A stretch of DNA of 64,000 nucleotides from Roseiarcus fermentans (GCF_003315135.1 NZ_QNRK01000015.1:62001-126000); one strand, 5' to 3'; shown: positions 9,787-19,552, counted from the first letter of the stretch. The notes: generated by a model from the letters alone, not told the origin. Numbers and translations: made by a program.

Positions 9787-10422
9787 CTACCGCCGTTCGG
9801 CCAGATTTCCGCGAAATTCGACCATCGCGGCTTTGGCGCGTCGGTTCTGGATCCTCTTCAACGGGATCTGGCCGACGTCGAGGAACACGACGTGGGGCGC
9901 GGATCCCGGTCCGCTCGCCGGCCTCGGCTTCAACTTGGGCGCGCAGCCGATCCGTTCCAGGGCGTGAAATGTGGGATCGTCGGTCACGCAGACGAACTGG
10001 TTGACGCCCGCGCGGCCCGCAACCTCGAAAGCGGCGGCCGCCAACTCCCCTGCGACCGCGTCGGCGCCATGCCTTCTCCTGTGTTCGGATCGGGTGGTCG
10101 TGCACAGCCGCGACAACTCCCAAATGCGCGGGCTTTCGATGGTCTCGCCGAACTCCAGCAGATAGGGCGCGGCGTCGCGCAGCAGGGTCGACTTGACCGT
10201 CGGTCTCAGGCGGACGGAGCCGAGGTAAGCGCCGCCCACACGGTCGAAGGCGATGACGTAGATCGCGTCGTCGTCGTCGAACGCGTCGAGCCCGCGATCG
10301 TCGAGGAATTCGTCGCCGATCGCGAAGGTTCTGGTCAGCGCGCGGTTGACCGCCATGTCGGTCAGAAACCGCGCCGGCACGGCGTTCCTTCCTTGCGCGA
10401 CGAACCTGTCTATAGCGCTCAC
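9787..10422 (-). CDS. luxI: LuxI-family acyl- or aryl-homoserine-lactone synthase
   Basis: 211 residues, the usual LuxI size. Conserved positions visible: LTRTF (Arg and Phe of the N-terminal motif), the acidic pair in LDAFDDDDAIYVI, GSVRLRPT and WELSRLC (Glu-Arg pair). The conserved N-terminal Trp is not evident and this region is divergent. LuxI enzymes make the lactone signal from S-adenosylmethionine and an acyl donor. The start is GTG at 10422, overlapping the stop of a 36-codon ORF by four bases (GTGA), which suggests translational coupling. No luxR gene is present in the window, so the receptor must be elsewhere or absent. Confidence 0.83.
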   Translation of the reverse strand: MSAIDRFVAQGRNAVPARFLTDMAVNRALTRTFAIGDEFLDDRGLDAFDDDDAIYVIAFDRVGGAYLGSVRLRPTVKSTLLRDAAPYLLEFGETIESPRIWELSRLCTTTRSEHRRRHGADAVAGELAAAAFEVAGRAGVNQFVCVTDDPTFHALERIGCAPKLKPRPASGPGSAPHVVFLDVGQIPLKRIQNRRAKAAMVEFRGNLAERR

Positions 10423-10529
10423 GGGAGCACCCTTTCGCCGAGCGGCGGCAATCGAAACTTCAGCTCTTCCCCAGCTATAACATCAGGATGCTGTCTGTTG
10501 TCAATGAATTTCACACGATCGACGGTCAT
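10419..10529 (-). CDS. 36-codon ORF translationally coupled to luxI
   Basis: Begins ATG at 10529 with ACGAGGATT just upstream and ends at TGA overlapping the luxI GTG. The peptide starts MTVDRVKFIDNRQHPDVIAG and ends in a Leu/Pro/Arg-rich tail. No family is recognised. The ribosome-binding site and four-base overlap argue that it is translated. It may be a leader that sets luxI expression, or a real small protein. Confidence 0.5.
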   Translation of the reverse strand: MTVDRVKFIDNRQHPDVIAGEELKFRLPPLGERVLP

Positions 10530-10624
10530 AATCCTCGTGAACGCCTCGGCGAGCCTAACGGGCGGCGGCGCCGAACGAGCCCTGCGAGAGCCGGGCGCGA
10601 TCCAGCCGCGCCCGGCGGTCGCGC

Positions 10625-11152
10625 TCACATCACGTCGACGAACGCCACGACCGAGCGGCGGGAGACGGCCGAGTCGGTGACCCGCCGCCCCCAGTTGCCG
10701 GAAATGAGCTCGATCGAGCCGTCGGAGCGAAGGCCCGAGACGAAGCCGACATGGGCGGCGAACCCGTCCCGGGTGGTGACGACCGCGAGCGCTCCCACCT
10801 TGGGTTCGACCAGCCGCCGGCCGTAACCGAGGGCGGACGAAGCCATCCCGTTGGCGAGCGGCCGATGACCCGTGCGCTGCAGGACGTACGAGGCGAAGTG
10901 GGCGCACCACGGCCCGCCCTTGCCGGTCATGTTGCGCGAGCCGAGCCAGCGCTCGGCTTCCGCGACGACGTCCCCACGGCTCTGGGAAGCCTCGGCCCGC
11001 AACGCGGAGGCCCCGCCCGCGGCGTCGTTCGCAGAGGCGGAGGCGAGCGCCGCCGAAGCGATCGAGGGCGGCTGGTATCGTCCGCTCGCCTCGGCGGCGC
11101 CGGAAATCGTCAGGGCGGTCAGCACGGCGGGAATCGTCATGACTGTCTTCAA
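10625..11152 (-). CDS. secreted NlpC/P60- or CHAP-like cysteine hydrolase
   Basis: 175 residues. The N-terminal signal peptide ends around ASG (residues 1-24). Catalytic elements of the papain-like NlpC/P60/CHAP superfamily: Cys in GPWCAHFASYVL, His in DGFAAHVGFVSG, and a polar residue in ISGNWG. Such enzymes cleave cell-wall peptide stems or related amides in the periplasm or outside. It is 96 bases upstream of the small ORF and luxI in the same direction, so the three may form one operon. It resembles the TIGR02594-type family; the substrate is unknown. Confidence 0.75.
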   Translation of the reverse strand: MKTVMTIPAVLTALTISGAAEASGRYQPPSIASAALASASANDAAGGASALRAEASQSRGDVVAEAERWLGSRNMTGKGGPWCAHFASYVLQRTGHRPLANGMASSALGYGRRLVEPKVGALAVVTTRDGFAAHVGFVSGLRSDGSIELISGNWGRRVTDSAVSRRSVVAFVDVM

Positions 11153-11170
11153 ACCAATACTCCTTCGTCA

Positions 11171-11209
11171 ACGCAGAATTAACCGAATCTTAAGATTCGG
11201 TTTCTGCGT
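11171..11209. promoter_or_regulatory. large palindrome upstream of the hydrolase/luxI unit
   Basis: A perfect 22-bp palindrome with arms AACCGAATCTT (11181-11202) is flanked by ACGCAGA and TCTGCGT, which are also inverted. A second perfect 12-bp palindrome, CAGTTATAACTG, lies at 11213-11224. Both lie 19-72 bases upstream of the start at 11152 in locally AT-rich DNA. An operator for a dimeric regulator such as a LuxR-type protein is the best guess. There is no T-tract of a terminator on the minus strand. Confidence 0.55.
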
Positions 11210-11224
11210 ATTCAGTTATAACTG

Positions 11225-11610
11225 GAACGTTATATTTGATCCGATGATCACGAATCGGCATTCAATCGCGGGGTAAAACTGGCCGTTTGACGACCGACCT
11301 GACGCGATCATTCTGACGTTCGTCGTCGCAGGGCGCGATCGACGTGACGGGCGGCAAACTAACCATCAATGTGTCAGAAATGTGAAATGCAGGACGTGCG
11401 CGACGTCCCAGCCCGCCGAGCCAGCCCGGGCAGGAAGATCGAGGAATTGCGATCGGCGCAAGTCCGGGCGACGGCCCCCTTCGCCGTCCCGGACGCCCGG
11501 GACCGGACAAGCGCCGGGCGCTCGCGCACAAACCGTCGAACGAGCGCTGCCGCCCGCGTGATCGCGAGGCGCGCCCGTCGAGGCCGCGGGCGGACCGGCC
11601 GTCGAACGTC
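11225..11610. other. intergenic stretch without a convincing gene
   Basis: 386 bases between the palindromes and fabH. AT-rich up to about 11400, then GC-rich. Only short Arg-rich frames are present. Confidence 0.45.
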
Positions 11611-12591
11611 CTACCAGCGGATGAGCGCTGCGCCCCAGGTGAAGCCGCCGCCCATGGCCTCGATCATGACGAGGTCGCCAGCCTTGATCCGGCCGTCCTG
11701 GACGGCCAGGTCGAGGGCGAGCGGGATCGAGGCGGCGGAGGTGTTGGCGTGCCGGTCGACGGTCACCACCACCTTCTCGCGCGGAATGCCGAGCTTGTCG
11801 GCCGAGGCGTCGATGATACGGCGGTTGGCCTGGTGCGGCACGAACCAGTCGATCGCGCTCGCCGCGCAGCCGGCGTCGTCGAGGCAGCCCTGGATCACGT
11901 CGGTGACCATGCCGACTGCGTGGCGGAACACCTCCTTGCCCTCCATCCGGAGGTGGCCGGCGCTCCCGGTGGTCGAGGGGCCGCCGTCGACGTAGAGCTT
12001 GGCGCGATGGCGCCCGTCCGAGCGCAGCCGCGCAGCGATCACCCCGGGCGAGGCGAAGGCGCCGTCGCTCTCCCGCGCCTCCAGCACCATCGCCCCCGCC
12101 CCGTCGCCGAACAGCACGCAGGTCGTCCGGTCATTCCAGTCGAGAATTCGGGTGAAGGTCTCCGCGCCGATCACCAGCGCGCGCTTGTTCGAGCCGGACC
12201 TGAGAAACTTGTCGGCCGTCGTCACGGCGAAGACGAAGCCCGAACAGACCGCCTGAAGGTCGAAGGCGACGCCGTGGACGATGCCGAGGCTGGCCTGCAC
12301 CTGGGTCGCGACCGCCGGGAAGGTGTAGTCCGGCGTCGCGGTGCCGACGACGACGAGATCGATGTCCGAGGCCGCGAGCCCGGCGTTGGCGAGCGCCGCC
12401 TCGGCGGCCCGGGTCGCCAGCGTCGAGGTCGTCTCGCCCTCGCCGGCGACGTAGCGCTGGGTGATGCCGCTGCGCTGGCGGATCCATTCGTCCGAAGTGT
12501 CGACCTTGCCGACGAGTTCGGCGTTGGCGACGCAGCGGGAGGGAAGCGCCGAACCGACGCCGCGGACACAGGAACGGAGGTTGGAGAACAT
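11611..12591 (-). CDS. fabH: beta-ketoacyl-ACP synthase III
   Basis: 326 residues, standard length. It condenses acetyl-CoA (or another acyl-CoA) with malonyl-ACP to start fatty-acid synthesis. The thiolase-fold triad is visible: Cys in [11 protein letters not shown], His in [11 protein letters not shown], Asn in [11 protein letters not shown]. The GSALPSR start region and C-terminal [10 protein letters not shown] are typical. It lies 14 bases downstream of plsX, the usual plsX-fabH order. The ihfA and MerR genes that often follow in alphaproteobacteria are absent. Confidence 0.96.
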   Translation of the reverse strand: MFSNLRSCVRGVGSALPSRCVANAELVGKVDTSDEWIRQRSGITQRYVAGEGETTSTLATRAAEAALANAGLAASDIDLVVVGTATPDYTFPAVATQVQASLGIVHGVAFDLQAVCSGFVFAVTTADKFLRSGSNKRALVIGAETFTRILDWNDRTTCVLFGDGAGAMVLEARESDGAFASPGVIAARLRSDGRHRAKLYVDGGPSTTGSAGHLRMEGKEVFRHAVGMVTDVIQGCLDDAGCAASAIDWFVPHQANRRIIDASADKLGIPREKVVVTVDRHANTSAASIPLALDLAVQDGRIKAGDLVMIEAMGGGFTWGAALIRW

Positions 12592-12605
12592 TCAGAAATT
12601 CCGGG

Positions 12606-13661
12606 TCAGGTGTCGATCGCCTGCGAAGCGGCCGCCGGACGGCCGTCGCTGGCGTGAGCGATCATTTCACGTATCTTCGCCAGGAGTTCCTGGCGCACCA
12701 TGTCGTAACCGAGCTCCACGGCGCCGGCGTAGCTTTCGGCGTCGGCGCCGCCATGAGCCTTGATGACGACGCCGTCAAGGCCCAGGAACACGCCGCCGTG
12801 CGCCCGCGGCGCCATGCGCTCGCGCAGGGCGGCGATGGCCTTGCGCGCGAACAGGAATCCGATGCGCGACATCAGGCTGTGGCCGAACGCGTCGCGCATG
12901 TACTGGCCGAGCTGGCGCGCCGTGCCTTCGGCGGTCTTGAGCGCGATGTTGCCGGTGAAGCCCTCGGTCACGAACACGTCGACCACGCCCTGGCCGAGGT
13001 CGTCGCCCTCGACGAAACCCCGGTAGGTCATGTTCGGCAGACGCGCCTCGCGCAGCAGCCGGCCGGCGGCCTTGACCTCCTCGACCCCCTTGATCTCCTC
13101 GGTTCCCACGTTGAGCAGGCCGACCGTGGGACTGTCGATGTCGAACACGATGCGGGCCATCGCCGCGCCCATCACCGCGAGATCGACGAGGTGCTGTTCG
13201 TCGCCGCCGATGGTCGCCCCGACGTCGAGGACGATCGATTCGCCGCGCACCGTCGGCCACAGCGCGGCGATCGCCGGCCGGTCGATCGCGGCCATGGTGT
13301 GCAGGCAGAATTTCGCCATCGCCATCAGGGCGCCGGTGTTGCCGGCGGAGATGGCGCAGTCGGCCTTGCCGGTCTTCACCGCCTCGATCGCCTGCCACAT
13401 CGACGACACCCGCCGCCCGGCGCGCAAGGCCTGGCTCGGCTTGTCCGTCATCTTGACCGCGACATCGGTGTGAAAGACCTCGGCCCGCGCGGCCAGGCGC
13501 GGGTCGGCGGCGAGATAGGGAGCGATCGCCTTCCGGTCGCCGTACAACAGGAAACGGATGTCCGGCCGGCGCTCGAGCGCGATCGACGCCGCCGGCATCA
13601 CCACGGCGAGGCCGTTGTCGCCCCCCATTGCGTCCAGCGCTATGCGGATGTCCGTCGCCAT
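12606..13661 (-). CDS. plsX: phosphate acyltransferase PlsX
   Basis: 351 residues. PlsX makes acyl-phosphate from acyl-ACP at the membrane surface for phospholipid synthesis. Family hallmarks: [11 protein letters not shown] at the N-terminus, [30 protein letters not shown] and [13 protein letters not shown]. It is transcribed with fabH; the DUF177 and rpmF genes often found upstream are not here. Confidence 0.96.
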   Translation of the reverse strand: MATDIRIALDAMGGDNGLAVVMPAASIALERRPDIRFLLYGDRKAIAPYLAADPRLAARAEVFHTDVAVKMTDKPSQALRAGRRVSSMWQAIEAVKTGKADCAISAGNTGALMAMAKFCLHTMAAIDRPAIAALWPTVRGESIVLDVGATIGGDEQHLVDLAVMGAAMARIVFDIDSPTVGLLNVGTEEIKGVEEVKAAGRLLREARLPNMTYRGFVEGDDLGQGVVDVFVTEGFTGNIALKTAEGTARQLGQYMRDAFGHSLMSRIGFLFARKAIAALRERMAPRAHGGVFLGLDGVVIKAHGGADAESYAGAVELGYDMVRQELLAKIREMIAHASDGRPAAASQAIDT

Positions 13662-14099
13662 GCCTCAAGTCCGACCGCCGCCCAAACCAACGCGGGCGCG
13701 GCCCGGGGCGGCGCGGACAATAACGTCTTATCGATTTAAGGCAACGGCGCAGGGCAAAAGGTCGCGCCTTCCGCGGGCGCGAAAACGCCGCAGCTCCCGC
13801 CCCTCCCGGCCCCGGGGTCGGGCCCGCCGGATCGGGGAAGCGAAGCGCGTGGCGAAGCGTCGCCTGTCCGAAGGCGTATGCCGCCGCGACCCCGGCGAAC
13901 AGGGGACGCGGTTCGCCGACGCCGACATCGCCTCATGGACATTTCAGCAGTTGTCAGACGGGCCGATGTCGGTAGCATGCGAGATTATGGCTGCGGTGAG
14001 GCCGAAAGCCGCCGAAGACGAGGCCCAAAAAAGGGGCCAGTCGATGCAGGACCGGCCTTCCGGCCGCCTGTCGTTTCGCACGAGGGGGAGAAGCGTTCG
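13662..14099. other. intergenic stretch without a convincing gene
   Basis: 438 bases between divergent plsX and the OFA transporter. It must hold both promoters. An open frame runs through it into the transporter gene, but its product is Arg-rich and unconvincing. Confidence 0.5.
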
Positions 14100-15479
14100 A
14101 TGAGCGTCGTGTCGATACTGGACCGGAGCCGCACGATCGCAAGGCCCGGCTTCAGCCGCTGGATGGTCCCGCCGGCGGCGCTGTGCATCCACCTGTGCAT
14201 CGGCCAGGCCTATGCTTTCAGCGTCTTCAATCTGCCGATGTCGAGGCTGATCGGCGTGACGAAATCGGCTCCCGACGACTGGAAGCTGACCGACCTCGGC
14301 TGGATCTTCTCGATCGCGATCTTTTTTCTCGGGGCCTCGGCGGCGCTGTTCGGCCGCTGGGTCGAGGAGGGCGGGCCGCGCCGCGCGATGGTCGCATCGG
14401 CGATCTGTTTCAGCGGCGGGTTTCTGGTGAGCGCCCTGGGGGTCGCCTGGCATCAGCTGTGGATCGTCTATCTGGGCTACGGCGTGCTCGGCGGCGCCGG
14501 GCTGGGCCTCGGCTACATCTCGCCGGTCTCGACCTTGCTGAAGTGGTTTCCGGATCGTCCCGGCATGGCGACCGGAATGGCGATCATGGGCTTCGGCGGC
14601 GGCGCGATGATCGCCTCGCCGCTCTCGGTGTGGCTGATGACCGCCTTTTCGTCGCCGACGCACGTCGGCGTCGCGGAAACCTTCGTCGTCCTCGGCCTCG
14701 TCTATGCGGGCTTCATGCTGGTCGGGGCGGCGATCGTCCGCGTCCCGCCGGCCGGCTGGCGGCCCGCCGGCTACGTCCCCCCGGTCAGGCCAAAGAAGCT
14801 GGTCACCATGCGCGACGTCTACGTCTATCAGGCGCTGAAAACCCCGCAGTTCTGGCTGATCTGGGTCGTCCTGTGCATGAACGTGACGGCGGGCATCGGC
14901 GTCCTCGGCCAGGCGTCGGCGATGAGCCAGGAGATGTTTCCCGGGCGCGTGACGGCCGCGGCCGCCGGCGGCTTCGTCGGGCTCCTCAGCATCTTCAACA
15001 TGGGCGGACGCTTCTTCTGGGCCTCGATCTCCGACGCCATCGGCCGCAAACACACGTACACGCTCTTCTTCCTGCTCGGCATCGTCCTCTACGCGCTCGC
15101 GCCCTGGTTCGGCGCCGCCGGCAACCTGCCGCTGTTCATCCTGTGCTTCCTCGTCATTCTCAGCATGTACGGCGGCGGATTCGCGACGGTTCCGGCCTAT
15201 CTCAGGGACATGTTCGGCACGCGCTACGTCGGCGCGATCCATGGCCTCTTGATCACCGCATGGTCGGTCGCGGGCGTGCTCGGACCCGTCCTCGTCAACT
15301 ACATTCGTCAGTATCAGATCGACTCCGGCGTGCCGAAGGCGCAGGCTTACAATGTTACTATGTATATCATGGCGGGGCTTCTGGTGGTCGGACTGATCGC
15401 CAATCTCCTGATCAAGGCGGTCGACGACCGGCACCACATGAATCCGGAGAGCGCCGACGACGTGATCGGCGTGGGCTGA
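14100..15479 (+). CDS. OFA-family (oxalate/formate antiporter type) MFS transporter
   Basis: 459 residues with about 12 hydrophobic segments. OFA hallmarks include an early CIGQAYAFSVFNLPM segment, the loop RWVEEGGPRRAM between helices 2 and 3, ISPVSTLLKWFPDRPGMATG and GRFFWASISDAIGRK. OFA members exchange small carboxylates such as oxalate, formate or pyruvate; the substrate here is unknown. The start at 14100 follows GGGGGAGA; the frame extends upstream but without protein-like sequence. A 41-residue partner gene follows 11 bases downstream. Confidence 0.92.
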   Translation: MSVVSILDRSRTIARPGFSRWMVPPAALCIHLCIGQAYAFSVFNLPMSRLIGVTKSAPDDWKLTDLGWIFSIAIFFLGASAALFGRWVEEGGPRRAMVASAICFSGGFLVSALGVAWHQLWIVYLGYGVLGGAGLGLGYISPVSTLLKWFPDRPGMATGMAIMGFGGGAMIASPLSVWLMTAFSSPTHVGVAETFVVLGLVYAGFMLVGAAIVRVPPAGWRPAGYVPPVRPKKLVTMRDVYVYQALKTPQFWLIWVVLCMNVTAGIGVLGQASAMSQEMFPGRVTAAAAGGFVGLLSIFNMGGRFFWASISDAIGRKHTYTLFFLLGIVLYALAPWFGAAGNLPLFILCFLVILSMYGGGFATVPAYLRDMFGTRYVGAIHGLLITAWSVAGVLGPVLVNYIRQYQIDSGVPKAQAYNVTMYIMAGLLVVGLIANLLIKAVDDRHHMNPESADDVIGVG

Positions 15480-15490
15480 AGGAGGCGACG

Positions 15491-15616
15491 ATGGGGAACG
15501 AAAGCGTTCGCGGCACGACCGCGCTGGAGCTGGCGCTGGCCTGGAGCTTCGTCGGGATTCCGCTGCTGTGGGGAATCTACGGGACGGTGGCGAATGCGAT
15601 GAAGCTGTTTCAGTAG
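15491..15616 (+). CDS. OFA transporter small membrane subunit
   Basis: 41 residues with one membrane helix (LALAWSFVGIPLLWGIYGTV). It starts 11 bases after the transporter stop with GGAGG upstream. Short single-helix proteins of this form are found directly after OFA transporters and are named MFS transporter small subunit. Its function is not established. Confidence 0.8.
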   Translation: MGNESVRGTTALELALAWSFVGIPLLWGIYGTVANAMKLFQ

Positions 15617-16274
15617 TTGCGAGCCGCCAGCCGCCGGCTGGCGCGCAAGCGGGAATAGCCGGCGCGGACTTCGTCGCGAGGAGCCCGAGCGCGACGCGGC
15701 GATCCGCAGCGGCAGCGAAAGCGGCCCCTCGATCGCTTCGCTCGCTTTGGACGGCGTTGGTCGGCGCCCGCCTCGGCTGTCAGGGCGCTCCGCCTCTCCC
15801 CGGGGGCGGCGCCCTTCCGTCGTCGCAGCGAACTGGTTGGGATCGAGGGGTTCGCCAACCCATGAATGGCCGTTTCGTCGGGTTTCCGACAATCCGTCGC
15901 GCCGACGCGGCGATACATCCGGGCGGCGGCCGCGCGCGCCCCCGCGGCGGAAGGGCCGGCGGAGGCCGGAAAGCGCCGCCTTCGGTTTGAAGACCGGACG
16001 GCGCGACGGGCGGAGCGTGGCCCGAACCTTGCTCGCGTATCGACGGGGCCCAATCGGCGAATCGCTCCGCCCGCAACGGTCTTCCCGGCATGAGGGGTCG
16101 CGAGCGCCAACCGCGCGCGGATGACTCGGGGTCGGGCCCGAAACGATTGGCGACGGCCTCGGCGCCGGACGAGGCGTTCGACGCGCGCGCGCTCGAAGTC
16201 GGCATGCCCGCGTCAGCGGTGAGCGAGGCGTCCGACCATGATCGCGATCGACGTCTGAAGGAGAGTGAAGAGTC
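15617..16274. other. gene-free stretch with one short dispersed repeat
   Basis: 658 bases without a convincing gene. Positions 15672-15709 carry a copy of a dispersed element related to those at 34808, 36341 and 39714 (core CGAGGAGCCC then GCGACGCGGCGATCC). The last bases before 16275 carry GGAGAG, the ribosome-binding site of modD. Confidence 0.6.
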
Positions 16275-17195
16275 ATGCCGCACGCCCACGCATCATCCCA
16301 CGCGTTCGAGCGCCTCGACGATCTGGCCGAGCCGCTGCTTGTCGAGGATACGGCAGGCGGCGATCTGACGACCGAGGCGCTCGGGCTTCACGGCCGGCGC
16401 GGCCACGTCGTGTTTTACGCGCGCAAGCCGATGACGATCGCCGGAACCGAGCTCGCGGCGGCGATGTTCATGCGCCGCGGGATCCCGGTGGTGCTGCACC
16501 GGCGATCGGGCGAGTCGGTCGCGGCCGGCGCCAAGCTGCTCGCCGGCGACGGCGACGCGGCCGATCTGCATCTGGTGTTCAAGGCGGCGCAGACGATGGT
16601 GGAGACCCTGTCGGGGATGGCCACGGCGGCGCGGGCGATGGTCGATGCGGTCGAAGCGGTCAACCCCAACGTCCGCGTCGCCTGCACTCGCAAGGCGTTC
16701 CCCGGCGGGCGACGGCTCTCCCATGTCGCGGTCACGGCGGGCGGCGCGATCCTGCATCGCGCCGGCCTGTCCGAGACGATCCTGATCTTCGCCGAGCACC
16801 GCGCCTTCCTGCGCGACAAGCCGCTCGCCACGGTCATGGACAGACTGCGCCTCGTCGCCCCCGAGAAGAAGATCGCGATCGAAGTCGACGACGTCGCCGA
16901 GGCGCAGGAGGCGATCAACGCCGGTTTCGACATCATCCAGCTGGAGAGGTTCAGCGTGGCGGCGGTCGGCGAGGTCGCGGCGATCGCGCGCGCCCGCAAC
17001 CTGCCGCCGCTGATCGCGGCGGCGGGCGGGGTCACGGTCGCCAACGCCGCCGACTACGTGCGCGCCGGCGCCGGCATGATCGTCACGAGCGCCCCGTTCG
17101 GGGCGCCCCCCGCGGACGTCAGCGTCAGCATCGCCGAAGTGAGACTGGAGGCGGTCCCCGGCGGCGCCCTCCCCCCGCTGCAGACGTCCGGCTGA
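16275..17195 (+). CDS. modD: ModD-family pyrophosphorylase-like protein
   Basis: 306 residues with the fold and motifs of nicotinate-nucleotide (quinolinate) phosphoribosyltransferases: LLVEDTAGGDLTTEAL near the N-terminus, RVACTRKAFPGGRRLSH, IAIEVDDVAEAQEAI and IIQLERF. The combination fits ModD, often encoded with molybdate transport genes and of unsettled function. No modABC genes adjoin it here, and 299 bases of gene-free DNA follow it. A second quinolinate phosphoribosyltransferase (NadC) is a less likely reading. Confidence 0.85.
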   Translation: MPHAHASSHAFERLDDLAEPLLVEDTAGGDLTTEALGLHGRRGHVVFYARKPMTIAGTELAAAMFMRRGIPVVLHRRSGESVAAGAKLLAGDGDAADLHLVFKAAQTMVETLSGMATAARAMVDAVEAVNPNVRVACTRKAFPGGRRLSHVAVTAGGAILHRAGLSETILIFAEHRAFLRDKPLATVMDRLRLVAPEKKIAIEVDDVAEAQEAINAGFDIIQLERFSVAAVGEVAAIARARNLPPLIAAAGGVTVANAADYVRAGAGMIVTSAPFGAPPADVSVSIAEVRLEAVPGGALPPLQTSG

Positions 17196-17494
17196 ACGGT
17201 CCCCTCGGGCGGGCCCCGGCCGGCCCGACCGTGGGCGCGAAGGTCTCGGGCGACGGCGGCGGCGCGGGGAGCGTCGGCGCGCCGGTTCGGCGGGGCGGGG
17301 GACGGGCGCCGACCGGGTCGTACGACCGGCCCTGCGCCGCTGTGCGGCGGGCCGCGGTCAGCGACCGCGCGACAGGGTCCGCGGCCGTATGAGCCTGCGA
17401 ACACCGCATGCGGCGCCGAGGATTTGTGCAATACGCCGTTTTGCGGCGCACGCCCGCGTCAGGCGGAGGCGCCGCGCGACGGCGACCGGTCCGC

Positions 17495-18142
17495 CTATCC
17501 GCCCTTCAGGGCGGCGATCAGCGCCTGCGCGTCGGCCGAATCCCACGCCACCGCGCCGGCGGCGGCGGCGACCTCGCAGCCCTCCCGGTCGATCAGGAGC
17601 GTCACCGGCAGGCCGAGCGCCTTGCCGTCCCGGCGCAGGGTCTCGAACGCGTCGCCGCTCGGATCGGCGTAGCGCCCGAGCGTCTTGACGCCGGCCCCGT
17701 CGAGGAAGGCGGCGCGCCGCTCGAGCCGCGCCGTGTCGACGTTGACCGCGACGACTTCGAAGTCTTTTCCGCCTTTTGTCGCCTGCAGCGCGTCGAGCGC
17801 CGGCATCTCGGTCCGGCACGGCACGCACCAGGTCGCCCACAGGTTGAGGAGCACCGCCCGGCCGCGGAAATCGGCGAGGCTGGTCTTCGACCCGTCGGGC
17901 CGTTCGAAGGCGAGCGTGGGCGCCGGCGTCGGGTCGGAGGCTGCGCGCACGGGCGCGGCCTCTCCCTTCGCCAGCGGCGCGAGCCGCGCCGCGACCGCCC
18001 GGGACGCCGGCCCGCAGCCGTTCGCGCCCTTGTCCGGCGGCGCGGGCCTCGCGTATAGGAGCGCCAGCGCGACGACTCCCGCGAGGGCGCCGACCGCCGC
18101 CGCGAGGCGCCATCGGCCGGCCTGAAATCCGGGCGTCGTCAT
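17495..18142 (-). CDS. tlpA: TlpA-like membrane-anchored thiol:disulfide oxidoreductase
   Basis: 215 residues. One N-terminal membrane helix (about 12-30) anchors a periplasmic thioredoxin domain. The redox motif is WCVPC in [17 protein letters not shown], and the cis-Pro loop is GLPVTLLID. TlpA proteins reduce partners in cytochrome oxidase assembly. It is divergent from argH with 27 bases between, the conserved arrangement in Hyphomicrobiales. Confidence 0.92.
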   Translation of the reverse strand: MTTPGFQAGRWRLAAAVGALAGVVALALLYARPAPPDKGANGCGPASRAVAARLAPLAKGEAAPVRAASDPTPAPTLAFERPDGSKTSLADFRGRAVLLNLWATWCVPCRTEMPALDALQATKGGKDFEVVAVNVDTARLERRAAFLDGAGVKTLGRYADPSGDAFETLRRDGKALGLPVTLLIDREGCEVAAAAGAVAWDSADAQALIAALKGG

Positions 18143-18169
18143 ATTCCAACCATCCAGGGCTTCCTCGTC

Positions 18170-19552
18170 ATGAGCAACGCGATGTGGGGCGGGCGATTCG
18201 CAGTCGGGCCGGCCAAGATCATGGAGGAGATCAACGCCTCAATCGACTTCGACCGCAAGCTCGCCGCCCAGGACATCGCCGGCTCCCTCGCGCATGTCGC
18301 CATGCTCGCCCAACAGGGGGTGGTCGAGGCGGCGGACGCGGAGGCCATCGCCAGGGGATTGAACGAAGTCAAGGGCGAAATCGAGGCGGGGACCTTCACC
18401 TTCTCGCGCGCGCTCGAAGACATCCACATGAACGTCGAGAGCCGCCTGGCCGAAATCGTCGGGCCGGCGGCCGGCCGCCTGCACACCGCCCGCTCGCGCA
18501 ACGACCAGGTGGCGGTCGACTTCCGCCTCTGGGTGCGCGACACGATCGACGCGCTCCTCCTCCAGGTCGAAGGCCTCCAGCGCGCGCTGGCCCTGCGGGC
18601 CCGCGATTGCGCCGGCATGGTGATGCCGGGCTTCACCCACCTGCAATCGGCGCAGCCGGTGACCTTCGGCCACCACCTGCTCGCCTATGTCGAGATGCTC
18701 GGCCGCGACGCGGGGCGCTTCCGCGACGCCCGCGTCCGCCTCAACGAATGCCCGCTGGGCGCCGCCGCGCTCGCCGGCACCTCGTTCCCGATCGACCGCG
18801 CGGCGACGGCGACGGCGCTCGGCTTCGACCGGCCGACGGCGAACTCGCTCGACTCGGTCGCCGACCGCGACTTCGCGCTCGAGGCGCTCGCCGCCGCCGC
18901 AATCTCAGCGACTCATCTCTCGCGCTTCGCCGAGGAGATCGTGCTGTGGACGACGCCGCAGTTCGGCTTCGTGCGCCTCAGCGACGCCTTCTCGACCGGC
19001 TCCTCGATCATGCCGCAGAAGCGCAACCCGGACGCGGCCGAACTCGTGCGCGGCAAGACGGGGCGGGTGGTCGGGGCGCTGATCGGCCTCCTCACCGTGA
19101 TGAAGGGCCTGCCGCTCGCTTATTCCAAGGACATGCAGGAGGACAAGGAGGGCGTCTTCGACGCGCTCGAGACCCTGTCGCTCTGCCTCGCCGCCATGAC
19201 CGGCATGGTCGAGGACCTGACCCCGAACCCGGAGCGGATGAAGGCCGCGGCCGGGTCGGGCTACGCCACCGCCACCGACCTCGCCGACTGGCTGGTCAGG
19301 ACATTGAAAATGCCGTTCCGCGAGGCGCACCACGTCACCGGCCGGATCGTGGCGCTGGCGAGCGAGCGCGGCGCGGCGCTCGAGAGCCTGACGCTCGCCG
19401 ACCTCCAGTCGGTCGAGAAGCAGATCACCGCGGAGGCGTTCGGGGTGCTCGGCGTCGAGCGCTCGGTGGAGAGCCGGACCTCCTACGGCGGCACGGCGCC
19501 CGCCAACGTCCGCGCCCAGGCGGAGGCGTGGCTGACGAGGCTCGGGGGTTAG
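18170..19552 (+). CDS. argH: argininosuccinate lyase
   Basis: 460 residues, usual length. It splits argininosuccinate to arginine and fumarate, the last step of arginine synthesis. The superfamily signature [12 protein letters not shown] is intact, as are MWGGRF at the start, [14 protein letters not shown] and [16 protein letters not shown]. The lysA gene that frequently follows in related genomes is absent. Confidence 0.97.
   Translation: MSNAMWGGRFAVGPAKIMEEINASIDFDRKLAAQDIAGSLAHVAMLAQQGVVEAADAEAIARGLNEVKGEIEAGTFTFSRALEDIHMNVESRLAEIVGPAAGRLHTARSRNDQVAVDFRLWVRDTIDALLLQVEGLQRALALRARDCAGMVMPGFTHLQSAQPVTFGHHLLAYVEMLGRDAGRFRDARVRLNECPLGAAALAGTSFPIDRAATATALGFDRPTANSLDSVADRDFALEALAAAAISATHLSRFAEEIVLWTTPQFGFVRLSDAFSTGSSIMPQKRNPDAAELVRGKTGRVVGALIGLLTVMKGLPLAYSKDMQEDKEGVFDALETLSLCLAAMTGMVEDLTPNPERMKAAAGSGYATATDLADWLVRTLKMPFREAHHVTGRIVALASERGAALESLTLADLQSVEKQITAEAFGVLGVERSVESRTSYGGTAPANVRAQAEAWLTRLGG

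Noticed and set aside
11171-11209. The 22-bp palindrome read as a Rho-independent terminator.
   Set aside because: It is AT-rich, has no loop or adjoining T-tract, and lies upstream of a gene start rather than after a stop, so an operator is more likely.
15780-16289. A 169-codon minus-strand frame in the gap before modD.
   Set aside because: It is Arg/Pro/Ser-rich with no motif, and competing frames on both strands are equally long.
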